From CAZOAR01 sp964577985 (lineage in GTDB: Bacteria; Gemmatimonadota; CAZMKB01; CAZNLH01), in contig CAZOAR010000034.1 in the NCBI GenBank assembly GCA_964577985.1, positions 1 through 28,919 of the forward strand: a stretch of 28,919 bases of DNA. The letters run 5' to 3'. The position numbers and the translations under genes are program-made. The first letter of the stretch is position 1, and every line of letters begins with the position of its first letter. Below the pieces are notes generated by a model that worked only from the letters and a program-made list of their open reading frames with translations, made no database searches and had not been told where the DNA came from. Shown here in pieces: positions 22,302 to 28,919 of the stretch.

Positions 22302-22797
22302 GCGCGAGAGGCCCTGTTCGCTCATCATTACCACCGGGAGTGTCAACAAGAGTTTTCTCTTGCAAGATGTGGTCCTCTCTCCGGCCGTTACGGCTGCGGT
22401 GTCGAATGATCAGCGCAACGTCCCAGAAGCTCCCGATACAGGCCCATCCGCGAACGGAATGCACGCCATCACCCAGACAAATATGGACATAACGTATTGT
22501 ATAGCAACAAGGTAACACATGATGCAGGCCCCGCGAATAGATGTTCGCGGCGTAGCGCTTCTGACACGTTGCACCTCTACCCTGCGTAGCGTCATAACTG
22601 ATTGCTGAACAACTTAATATAGCATTTCAGGCAATGCCTGCGCAACGTTGGCACGGCTTGTGATATAACCAGTCGCGGGGTCCCGCACTGCAACAGGCAT
22701 GGAAAGGAGGTTGCATAGGGGTTAAAAGCCGGCTTCTAATGGCGGTATCTTGTTTTTCATTTGACCAGACAGTCTGAAATTGTAAAGGAACAGGATA
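22302..22797. other. Divergent intergenic region, about 500 bp without a credible gene
   Basis: A 306-base open frame on the minus strand (22213-22518) covers the activator's promoter and start and has unlikely composition, so I do not call it. Two signals face the plus strand. The first is an extended -10 (TGATATAAC, 22661-22669) with no matching -35. The second is TGGCACGG at 22649, which matches the -24 part of a sigma-54 promoter, although the -12 (GTGAT) lacks the GC. GCGTAGCG occurs twice (about 22552 and 22584). GCGGG/CCCGC makes a tiny hairpin at about 22675-22686. Confidence 0.4.
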
Positions 22798-24111
22798 ATG
22801 AAACCAATACAGAAAAGAATCGACACGATATCACGAGTGAAGAAAGGATTTGTCACTCTCGTTTGCCTCCTGCTCATTGGACTGGCGGCTTCAGTGTCAC
22901 CGGTCAACGCCCAGGTCCGGCAGAGCCAGCAGAACTACGGCCCGTGGAAACAGGGGTTCGGACCGTTGCGGGTGAGCGAGCCCGGCAGCCAGGCCGAAAA
23001 CTCCGAAGTAGCGGTCTTCAGGAATGGCCGAAGTGTGGTGGTGTGGGAGGAAAGTGCCGATATCATGTGGAGGAGGTATAGCAGGTATGGATCCGATCTG
23101 GACCCGGTAACGAAGGCGGACGAGCTTACGGGTTCACTTGCCAACCCGGATGTGGCGACAGGCCAGAACAACTGGTTCGCGATTACGTGGAGTGATTGGG
23201 ATCCAGGTCTTGTTGATTGCGGCCCCTGCCTTGGAGACATGTGGATCAGGGACTACTGGCCGGACGGCACACCCTATGACACGTCGGAAAAGCTGATCAA
23301 CGGCGAGTTCGGGGGCTACATGGAGGGTGTGCCCTTTATTGCCGCGGCGGACACGTTCCCCTGGCCGTCGGGTTCTGAAAATATTACGTGGGGTGTCACC
23401 TGGCAGCCCGACGAACCCATCTACTATGAGAATGTTCACTTCAACAGTTATCCATGGGGAGGGCAGATCCGGGTCGATCAGGACTGGTCGCCGTCCTGGC
23501 CGATAGGGATATCGGTTACATCCTCGGGGGAGGAGTTCCTGGTCATGTATCATCTGGCGGGGACAAACAGTCTCAGGGCCCGGAAGGTAGACAGATTCAG
23601 TAATCCGGGAACGACGATCTATGAGTACGACCTGCCCTTGAGTGGTGTTCTGTGGGTTGGCCCCAGGGCTACACTGAACGAGGCCGGAGAAATCGGCATC
23701 GCCTGGGTGGAGGGAAGCAGCGAGAGCGACAGGGACGTCTGTTTCCAGGCATACACGTTCACGGAGAGCGCCATCACTCCTCTCGGACCTAAACAGATCG
23801 TGGCCTCTCCCGACGGGATTCCGAAAACCGTAGCTATCGCTCCGGACGACTGGCGTTTCGCTGTTACGTGGGATGAAGTCGAGGATCTCAACGCCTCGCT
23901 GAGCAACGTCTATGTTCGCAAGATGTACTCTGGATTCTACTATCCGTTGTCACCCATCTGGGTCGATGAGCGCACGAATGAAAGAGATTTTGATCCGTCC
24001 ATTGAGGTGAAAAGCGACTTCGCCTTTGTAAGCTGGACGAAGGCTGAAATCGGAATGAGCATGGGTGATGTCTATATCGCGAAGGTAAACCTGGGAGCTG
24101 ATCCGTATTAG
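22798..24111 (+). CDS. Secreted propeller-like protein of unknown function
   Basis: A 437-residue exported protein. The ATG follows AAAGGAACAGGATA. It has a long-N-region signal peptide with hydrophobic core FVTLVCLLLIGLAASV and likely cleavage after VNA near residue 38. The mature part carries about six spaced repeats of a hydrophobic strand ending in a tryptophan: EVAVFRNGRSVVVWEE, DVATGQNNWFAITWSD, ISVTSSGEEFLVMYHL, ATLNEAGEIGIAWVEG, VAIAPDDWRFAVTWDE and IEVKSDFAFVSWTK. This suggests a six-bladed beta-propeller resembling BNR/sialidase-like folds. I see no catalytic Asp-box set, so no enzyme activity is claimed. One C-x2-C (DCGPCLGD) is present. Unlike its neighbours it has no FlgD-like tail. 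It is divergent from the sigma-54-type activator and could be its target. Confidence 0.8.
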   Translation: MKPIQKRIDTISRVKKGFVTLVCLLLIGLAASVSPVNAQVRQSQQNYGPWKQGFGPLRVSEPGSQAENSEVAVFRNGRSVVVWEESADIMWRRYSRYGSDLDPVTKADELTGSLANPDVATGQNNWFAITWSDWDPGLVDCGPCLGDMWIRDYWPDGTPYDTSEKLINGEFGGYMEGVPFIAAADTFPWPSGSENITWGVTWQPDEPIYYENVHFNSYPWGGQIRVDQDWSPSWPIGISVTSSGEEFLVMYHLAGTNSLRARKVDRFSNPGTTIYEYDLPLSGVLWVGPRATLNEAGEIGIAWVEGSSESDRDVCFQAYTFTESAITPLGPKQIVASPDGIPKTVAIAPDDWRFAVTWDEVEDLNASLSNVYVRKMYSGFYYPLSPIWVDERTNERDFDPSIEVKSDFAFVSWTKAEIGMSMGDVYIAKVNLGADPY

Positions 24112-24272
24112 ACACAATGTGGCACGTGTTGACCGGATTCTCATCAACACGCTACCGTGATACCTCCAGAAAATGAGCTCTTTGCTGGGACCCCCAATTC
24201 TGCGGCCGAGGAGTTCAACGACGGGGGGGAGAAGCAGGACGCGCGGGTTGCATGCAATCCAGGCGCCCGGCA

Positions 24273-24304
24273 GGGGGCGACCGAAAGGTCGCCCCCTCTC
24301 TCTT
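24273..24304 (+). terminator. Intrinsic terminator with GAAA tetraloop
   Basis: GGGGGCGACC (24273-24282), GAAA loop, GGTCGCCCCC (24287-24296): a perfect 10-bp stem followed by TCTCTCTCTTT-type pyrimidines. It terminates the gene at 22798-24111, 160 bp downstream of its stop. Confidence 0.85.
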
Positions 24305-24383
24305 TCAGGGGCTCCAACGCGGTGTCGGTGTCGGGTAGCGTCAATACTCTTTCCGCTCGCACAACCGGACTCGATACCTCCAC

Positions 24384-24412
24384 TTGCCCCCGGAGCGAAT
24401 CCTTCTTACATT
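24384..24412 (+). promoter_or_regulatory. Candidate promoter for the M1 peptidase gene
   Basis: TTGCCC (24384-24389), 17 bp, TACATT (24407-24412). Weaker than the other promoters of this window, but correctly placed between the terminator and the GTG start at 24466. Confidence 0.35.
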
Positions 24413-24465
24413 CTTGATGGTCCACAGATTCCGATGTCTACCGAAAACCGGACCCGGAGGGACGC

Positions 24466-26565
24466 GTGACGCCTGGATGTATCAGAAAGCATGAGGAAAT
24501 TCCGGATAAAGGACGCAATTACGGGTTTGTGCGCCAGCGTCTCACACGTGCGGCTCTTCTCGCGATTGCCGTGATTTCATGCATCCCTGATGTCTCCTCA
24601 GCCCTCGAGATTAGCGCGAAGGAGCAATTCTACAGGGCGGAGAGCCTGAACTGGCTTGAGTACATCGACAGGTTTCGGGACGTCTCGCCCGACACGAGCT
24701 TTGACGTGACCTTCTATGACATCGATGTTGATATACGTATCGACACACCGTTAATCCAGGGGAGGGTCGAGTGTGATTTCATAGCCGCGGAGGGAAACCT
24801 CGACAATATTACCCTCGAGCTTCATCATGCCCTCTCCATCGACAGCATAACGGGTAACATCGACAACTATGCCGTGGATAATGACACCGTCAAAATAGCA
24901 CTCGACAGAACATACCAGGTTGGAGAGGCAGCCGGGGTGACGGTATATTACCAGGGCGTGCCGGAAGAGGCGGGAGGATACAAGGGATTGCGCTACGAGA
25001 CGCACGCGGGTAACGAGGTTATCATCGCGTCGCTGTCGACTCCTTATCTCGCGCACTACTGGTGGCCCTGCAAGGATGGACCCGGAGACAAACCAGACTC
25101 GGTCTACATCGATATCGCCATCCCCGACACGGTCATCAACGGTAACGCCCTCATCGCTACCTCCAACGGCGTCCTCGATCGGGTGCTGACGCGAGACGGG
25201 AAGAAGATCTTCCAGTGGAGGGAGCGATATCCGATTGTCCCATACTACGTAATGGTCGCCATCTCGAATTACAGGCATTTCCAGGAGACCTACGACGGTG
25301 GTCCCGGGGCCAGTTTTCCTCTCGATTACTATGTCTTCGAGGAAAGCTATTCAAGCGCGGTTCAGGGCCTCGCGCAGCTCCCCGAGGCGATTCAGCTCTT
25401 TTCGTCATACTTTGGTGCCTATCCATTCGAGACGGAGAAGTACGGAATGAGCCAGCTCGGCTATTATGGAGCGATCGAGAACCAGACAAACACGATACAG
25501 AACAACATGTCGCTCGCGTGGTTCAACACATCTGTCCACGAGCTTTCGCATATGTGGTTTGGAGACATGATAACCTGCAGGGACTGGCATCACGGCTGGC
25601 TCAACGAGGGTTTCGCAACATACGCGGAGGCGCTGTGGGCGGAGCACACCGGTGGTGCCTATGCTTACAGGAGCAACATGGCCACGAACGAATACTGGGA
25701 TGGAGGGACCGTTTACCTCGAAGATGTCTCCGATCCCTATGGAGGAGTCTTCGTAGACATCATCTACCGCAAGGGCGCGTACGTTCTTCACATGCTCCGC
25801 GGCGTACTGGGAGACTCGACGTTTTTTGACGCGCTCGAACAGTATGCGCAGAGTCCGGAGTATCGATATGGCCACGCTGTCACAGAGGACTTCCAGAAGG
25901 TCTGCGAGACCGTGAGCGGGATGGATCTCGATTTTTTCTTCGACCAATGGATTTATGACGAGTATTATCCCGGTTATGAATATGGATACTGGCAGGATCC
26001 CGCGACCCTCGAGACCAGGGTGACGATTGAGCAGACACAGCAGAACCTGGGGCGACGCTCCGTCTTCGAGATGCCCGTCCAGTTGACGTTCGACTTCACT
26101 TCAGGTGGCGACACGCTTGTAACCGTCTGGAACGACTCTATCGTCCAGGACTTCACATTCGACTTCTCGGGTCGCGTGAGCCGGATGTCCCTCGATCCGG
26201 ACAAGTGGATATTGAGGACCAGCAGCGCAGTCGGTTGGGATGATACGGAGACGAAGATAGCATATCCAGGGTTTTATCTCGACCAGAACTTTCCCAATCC
26301 ATTCAACCCGAGTACGGCGATCCCCCTCGATGTTCCGGCCGATCACGGGATTGAGGGGGCCGCAAGGGTGGTGACACTAACGGTCTATGACATACGAGGC
26401 CGACGAGTGGTCACGCTCCTCGACAGGAAACTCGATCCCGGGCATCACACTGTCACCTGGAATGGCCGCGATGACAGGGACAGGTCCCTCTCCTCCGGGG
26501 TATTCCTGTACACGCTGAGGATTGGGGACGATGTGGCCACGCGCAAGATGATAATGATCAAGTGA
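24466..26565 (+). CDS. Secreted M1-family aminopeptidase with C-terminal FlgD-like domain
   Basis: A 699-residue zinc aminopeptidase. The GTG start at 24466 has CGGAGGG five bases upstream. The N-terminus is exported (hydrophobic TRAALLAIAVISCIP at about 27-41). Residues 60-240 form the N-terminal beta domain. The catalytic domain has the exopeptidase motif GAIEN (335-339; usual GAMEN) and the zinc motif HELSH (358-362) with the third ligand Glu381 in WLNEG, the exact HEXXH-x18-E spacing of family M1. The thermolysin-like part ends near residue 520. After it comes a beta domain, and at about 606 a DQNFPNPFNPST linker into a FlgD-like Ig domain ending RKMIMIK. It probably trims peptides at the cell surface or outside, complementing the secreted Xaa-Pro aminopeptidase at the start of the window. 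Confidence 0.94.
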   Translation: MTPGCIRKHEEIPDKGRNYGFVRQRLTRAALLAIAVISCIPDVSSALEISAKEQFYRAESLNWLEYIDRFRDVSPDTSFDVTFYDIDVDIRIDTPLIQGRVECDFIAAEGNLDNITLELHHALSIDSITGNIDNYAVDNDTVKIALDRTYQVGEAAGVTVYYQGVPEEAGGYKGLRYETHAGNEVIIASLSTPYLAHYWWPCKDGPGDKPDSVYIDIAIPDTVINGNALIATSNGVLDRVLTRDGKKIFQWRERYPIVPYYVMVAISNYRHFQETYDGGPGASFPLDYYVFEESYSSAVQGLAQLPEAIQLFSSYFGAYPFETEKYGMSQLGYYGAIENQTNTIQNNMSLAWFNTSVHELSHMWFGDMITCRDWHHGWLNEGFATYAEALWAEHTGGAYAYRSNMATNEYWDGGTVYLEDVSDPYGGVFVDIIYRKGAYVLHMLRGVLGDSTFFDALEQYAQSPEYRYGHAVTEDFQKVCETVSGMDLDFFFDQWIYDEYYPGYEYGYWQDPATLETRVTIEQTQQNLGRRSVFEMPVQLTFDFTSGGDTLVTVWNDSIVQDFTFDFSGRVSRMSLDPDKWILRTSSAVGWDDTETKIAYPGFYLDQNFPNPFNPSTAIPLDVPADHGIEGAARVVTLTVYDIRGRRVVTLLDRKLDPGHHTVTWNGRDDRDRSLSSGVFLYTLRIGDDVATRKMIMIK

Positions 26566-26787
26566 TCCCCATCTGGATGGTGCCCCGTGGACGCTGAAAG
26601 GGGAGCGGTGTGCAGGGCACCGTCTTCGACAGGGCAACCCGGCAACACTGATACCCTTTCGTCCCTGATCGGCATGAAACGGTTTTGCGAAGCCCCCATA
26701 TTCTGTATATTTATATAGTCACAGCTTTATCGCACCATGCAGCTGATATTGCTGAGGCAAAAAGACCGCAGGAGAACGGAGGAACCG

Positions 26788-26898
26788 ATGAGTAAGGACA
26801 AGGATAAGAAGAAGACGAATGAGAAGAAGAAACCGCAGCTTACGGCAAAAGAGAAGAGACAGCGGAAGAGAGAGAAAAAGCGCTCTCACGGCTCATGA
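26788..26898 (+). CDS. 36-residue lysine-rich microprotein
   Basis: A short frame missed by a 60-residue cut-off. ATG 26788 has GGAGGA four bases upstream; the peptide begins MSKDKDKKKTNEKKK, ends REKKRSHGS, and nearly half of its residues are Lys or Arg. It has no hydrophobic segment, so it should be cytosolic and could bind nucleic acid or be a disordered tail. The stop overlaps an ATG of another frame (ATGA at 26895). It may also be the N-terminal remnant of a broken gene whose later part lies at 26918-27110. A possible promoter (TTGCGA at 26685, 15 bp, TATATT at 26706) is upstream. The rest of 26566-26787 holds a GGTGCCC/GGGCACC inverted repeat (about 26579-26625) that could end the M1 transcript. 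Confidence 0.5.
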   Translation: MSKDKDKKKTNEKKKPQLTAKEKRQRKREKKRSHGS

Positions 26899-26917
26899 TC
26901 GCCATTTCTGCCGGTAG

Positions 26918-27110
26918 AAGCCTGAGAGTCGATACTATGACGCCTACTGTCTTTTCGAGGCGGATGGCGGGCGATTGCATCCAACTATCACCAACAACAC
27001 TCTCTGGCTCAATCCCCCCCAGGTCAGATTCGCTCTTCGGCGCGAACAACTACGGTGTGAGGGTCGACGTCGTGGATGGCACGTTACCTGAACTCTTCAA
27101 GTGGGAGTGA
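26918..27110 (+). pseudogene. Probable frameshifted C-terminal gene fragment
   Basis: Two frames read like protein in succession. From 26918 one frame gives ESRYYDAYCLFEADGGRLH, then PTITNNTLWLNPP. From about 27021 a different frame gives SLFGANNYGVRVDVVDG, then TLPELFKWE and a stop at 27108-27110. The switch lies at or just after a run of seven C (27014-27020), a typical indel site. No start with a ribosome site is seen for the first part. I do not recognise the family. It could be a decayed gene, a sequencing indel, or chance; a 71-codon frame beginning at ATG 26895 covers the same span but fits less well in its first half. Confidence 0.3.
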
Positions 27111-27186
27111 AAAGAGACAGGATCTCCGCCGGGTCCCGTTCTCTCTATTGGTCAGGTGCCTTACCGCAATACACGGGCGCCGGCAC

Positions 27187-28095
27187 TCAGTTCATCTCCC
27201 GCAGCCTCTTTATCCTCATCTCTATAGGCGGATGAGTGCTGAAGACGCTCTTTCCCGCCCTCTGCTTTCCCTTCAGGGGATTGGCTATGTAGAGGTGCTG
27301 GGTCGCGCGGTTCGCGGCCTCCAGGACCTCCCGGTCTCCTGCTATAACCTCGAGCGCGGACGCCAGTCCTTCCGGGTAGCGTGTCAGTTCGGCGGCTGAG
27401 GCATCGGCCAGATATTCTCTCTGTCTGGAGATCGCGAGCTGGAGCAATTTCGAGAAGAGTGGGGCCAGGATCGCGAGGAGCAGGGCAAGAACAAGTATGA
27501 GAGCCCCCGACCCTCCTCCGTCTTTACGGCCGCTGCTCCTTCTTCGCCCACCTCCCCAGAAGGTGTAACGGAGGAAGAAATCGCAGATGAGCGCAATGAG
27601 ACCAACCTGTATGGCTATTATGGTGGCGAAGAGGACATCGTAATTTCTGACATGCGACAGCTCGTGTGCGATGACCCCCTGGAGCTGGTCTCTGTTCAGC
27701 TTGTCGAGAAGTCCCCTCGTCACCGTTACCGCGGCATGCTTCGGGTCCCGTCCTGATGCGAAGGCGTTGGTGGCGCTGTCTTCGATGATGTAGATGCGGG
27801 GCATGGGGATCCCCGCGGCCACGGTCATCTCCTCGACGACGTTGAAAAGAACCGGATGGTCCTTCTTTTCTATCTGTTTCGCCCTGCTGATCGCCAGAAC
27901 CATCGAGCTTCCGGAATAGTAGCTCGTCAATCCGAAGACGACACCCACCGTAGCGGCAACGACGACACCGGTCACACCAGTGCCCGGCCCGCTGACCACC
28001 TCCGATATCAGATATCCAAGGGCTGACAGTGTCAGCAGCACGGCGATGGACAGGAGGATGGAGTACCTCTTGTTTTGAGCAATCTGTTCGAACAT
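27187..28095 (-). CDS. htpX: M48-family membrane zinc metallopeptidase, HtpX-like
   Basis: A 302-residue integral membrane protease implicated in membrane-protein quality control. Two N-terminal membrane helices (about 13-30, 40-60) precede the catalytic part with HELSH (in IAHELSHVRNYD). Two more helices flank a glycine/arginine-rich loop (WGGGRRRSSGRKDGGGSG). The distal zinc ligand region REYLADA follows, then STHPPIEMRIKRL, the usual C-terminal signature. The active site is expected to face the cytoplasm. The gene follows lemA with a 4-base gap and has only a weak ribosome site, so it is probably translated with lemA. The pairing with LemA is widespread in bacteria. Confidence 0.93.
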   Translation of the reverse strand: MFEQIAQNKRYSILLSIAVLLTLSALGYLISEVVSGPGTGVTGVVVAATVGVVFGLTSYYSGSSMVLAISRAKQIEKKDHPVLFNVVEEMTVAAGIPMPRIYIIEDSATNAFASGRDPKHAAVTVTRGLLDKLNRDQLQGVIAHELSHVRNYDVLFATIIAIQVGLIALICDFFLRYTFWGGGRRRSSGRKDGGGSGALILVLALLLAILAPLFSKLLQLAISRQREYLADASAAELTRYPEGLASALEVIAGDREVLEAANRATQHLYIANPLKGKQRAGKSVFSTHPPIEMRIKRLREMN

Positions 28096-28099
28096 CGGT

Positions 28100-28657
28100 C
28101 TATCCCGTGAAACTCACCCGGGGCGCTTCCTTCTCCGGTGAGCCTTCCTCCAGTTCGAAGAATTCACCCTCGCTGAAGTTGAACATGTTTGCCAGGATAT
28201 TCGATGGGAATACCTCAATCTTCGTGTTGTAACGCATTACCGAATCGTTGAAATGCTGCCTCGCGAACGATATCTTGTTCTCGGTGGACGTGAGTTCCTC
28301 CTGGAGGGCGAGCATGTTCTGGTTTGCCTTGAGGTCGGGATAGTTCTCGGAGACCGCGAAGAGCGACCTGAGAGTCTTCGACAGAAAGTTCTCAGCCTCC
28401 GCCTGGTTCTTGACACCACTTACGTCGATCGCCTGCTGCCTCGCCTTCGTGACGTTTTCGAGGACCTCTCTTTCGTGTTTCATGTATCCCTTGCACGTCT
28501 CCACCAGGTTGGGAATGAGGTCGTAACGCCGCTTGAGCTGGACATCGATCTGTGCCCAGGCGTTTTCCATCCGTTTCTTCAGACGCACAAGCGAGTTATA
28601 CATACCGATCGCCGACAGGATAACTACAGCCGCAATAACAAGCAGTATTGTGCCCAT
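28100..28657 (-). CDS. lemA: LemA family protein
   Basis: A 185-residue protein with one N-terminal membrane helix (GTILLVIAAVVILSAIGM) and a long helical coiled domain. Family signatures are NSLVRLKKRMENAWAQIDVQ, RRYDLIPNLVETCKGY, LKANQNMLALQEELTSTENK and FNDSVMRYNTKIEVFPSNI, all in the normal order. Length is standard. The start has AGAGAGG six bases upstream. The biochemical role of LemA is not settled; it is often encoded next to an M48 peptidase, as here. A promoter is proposed at 28829-28800, and a degraded repeat copy lies in the leader. Confidence 0.94.
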   Translation of the reverse strand: MGTILLVIAAVVILSAIGMYNSLVRLKKRMENAWAQIDVQLKRRYDLIPNLVETCKGYMKHEREVLENVTKARQQAIDVSGVKNQAEAENFLSKTLRSLFAVSENYPDLKANQNMLALQEELTSTENKISFARQHFNDSVMRYNTKIEVFPSNILANMFNFSEGEFFELEEGSPEKEAPRVSFTG

Positions 28658-28699
28658 GCGAGACCTCTCTTCCGCGGTAAAGGATGATTACAGCGCCCC

Positions 28700-28755
28700 G
28701 TCATGTCGGCTCGTCCGGCGACTTTTCCGGCACGGCTCCCGACAGGCGGAATGAC
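28700..28755. repeat. Degraded REP/BIME-like element, copy 2
   Basis: The left arm GTCATGTCGGCTCGTCCGGC and the right arm CCCGACAGGCGGAATGAC resemble the arms of the element at 71-136 with several changes and one missing base. It would lie in the 5' leader of lemA mRNA if the promoter at 28800-28829 is right. Confidence 0.5.
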
Positions 28756-28799
28756 GTCGAATATGCATTTCTGACCACTGTGGGACCGCTCTGACTGAG

Positions 28800-28829
28800 A
28801 TGGTAGTATGGAAGCGGGGGTGTTGTCAA
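28800..28829 (-). promoter_or_regulatory. Candidate promoter for lemA-htpX
   Basis: On the minus strand TTGACA (28829-28824), 18 bp, TACCAT (28805-28800). Perfect -35, four of six at -10. Leader about 135 nt including the degraded repeat. Confidence 0.5.
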
Positions 28830-28867
28830 GACAATTCCGTGTCTGGAGCTTCCCCACTTGCTGGGCG

Positions 28868-28919
28868 CCATTCCGGCTTGTCCGGAATCGGCCTTATTGT
28901 ACGATGGGATTCCCGACAA
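28868..28919. repeat. REP/BIME-like paired-hairpin element, copy 3 (cut by window end)
   Basis: Arm CATTCCGGCTTGTCCGGAAT, then an 18-bp spacer, then GATTCCCGACAA, where the window ends. The spacer matches the reverse complement of the spacer at 92-113 at about 14 of 18 positions by hand count, so it is the same element as copy 1 in opposite orientation. Confidence 0.7.

Larger units (their letters stand above)
24112..24465. other. 354-bp intergenic region before the M1 peptidase
   Basis: It contains an inverted repeat CGTGTTGA/TCAACACG (24125-24132 with 24144-24151) just after the upstream stop, a strong terminator at 24273, and a moderate promoter at 24384. Short frames here have no ribosome sites or recognisable products. 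Confidence 0.5.

Noticed and set aside
22213..22518. 101-codon minus-strand frame upstream of the sigma-54-type activator
   Set aside because: It overlaps the activator's start and promoter, has odd Cys/His/Trp-rich composition and no ribosome site.

Overview
The window is about 28.9 kb of dense, GC-rich bacterial chromosome. It shows no plasmid, phage, CRISPR or tRNA/rRNA signal. Three secreted proteins end in a FlgD-like Ig domain, two of them preceded by a P-N-P-F-N-P-S-T linker. That feature is typical of FCB-group bacteria and of candidate phyla near them, such as Krumholzibacteriota, Eisenbacteria and Latescibacteria. The phylum assignment is inference from gene content, not from a marker phylogeny. 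Promoters are of the ordinary sigma-70 kind (TTGACA, 16-18 bp, TATA-like -10), and the TTGACA box recurs across the window.

Layout. 1-160: an 18-bp tandem repeat running into a paired-hairpin (REP/BIME-like) element; one clear and one degraded relative lie at the far end (28700-28919). 161-2275 (minus): a secreted cupredoxin with a FlgD-like tail, and a secreted M24 Xaa-Pro aminopeptidase. 2671-6257 (plus): a lytic transglycosylase, then guaB (IMP dehydrogenase) and ddl (D-Ala-D-Ala ligase). 6320-8090: a strong promoter, a long structured leader with a possible 21-codon leader peptide, a CarD-type RNA polymerase regulator, a sigma-70 factor and an intrinsic terminator. 8129-9916: a ClC chloride channel/transporter with CBS domains. 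9940-10227 (minus): a tiny lipoprotein that is almost only a FlgD-like domain. 10484-11923: a divergent SHMT-like PLP enzyme with its own promoter and terminator. 12142-15362: a sulfate-activation cluster of ATP sulfurylase, a cytosolic alkaline-phosphatase-superfamily enzyme, and APS kinase overlapping it by one base.

15625-22216 is the most unusual part. A 1315-residue membrane protein joins a secreted beta-propeller, FG-GAP/VCBS calcium-loop repeats and an ASPIC/UnbV domain, through three membrane segments, to a cytoplasmic Hanks-type Ser/Thr kinase. It faces, tail to tail, an 858-residue sigma-54-type activator that has GAF-like domains, a degenerate GGDEF-like domain, an AAA+ domain and a Fis-type HTH. 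Together they could form a surface-sensing kinase/transcription module; this is inference from proximity.

22798-26565: a secreted propeller-like protein of unknown role and a secreted M1 aminopeptidase with a FlgD-like tail. 26788-27110: a lysine-rich 36-residue microprotein and a probable frameshifted gene remnant. 27187-28657 (minus): lemA-htpX, a widespread membrane proteostasis pair.

Biologically the window mixes envelope work (transglycosylase, Ddl, LemA/HtpX, secreted peptidases), transcription control (CarD, sigma, sigma-54 activator), and PAPS synthesis. The PAPS made by the sulfate cluster implies a sulfotransferase or reductase elsewhere in the genome, since none is visible here.
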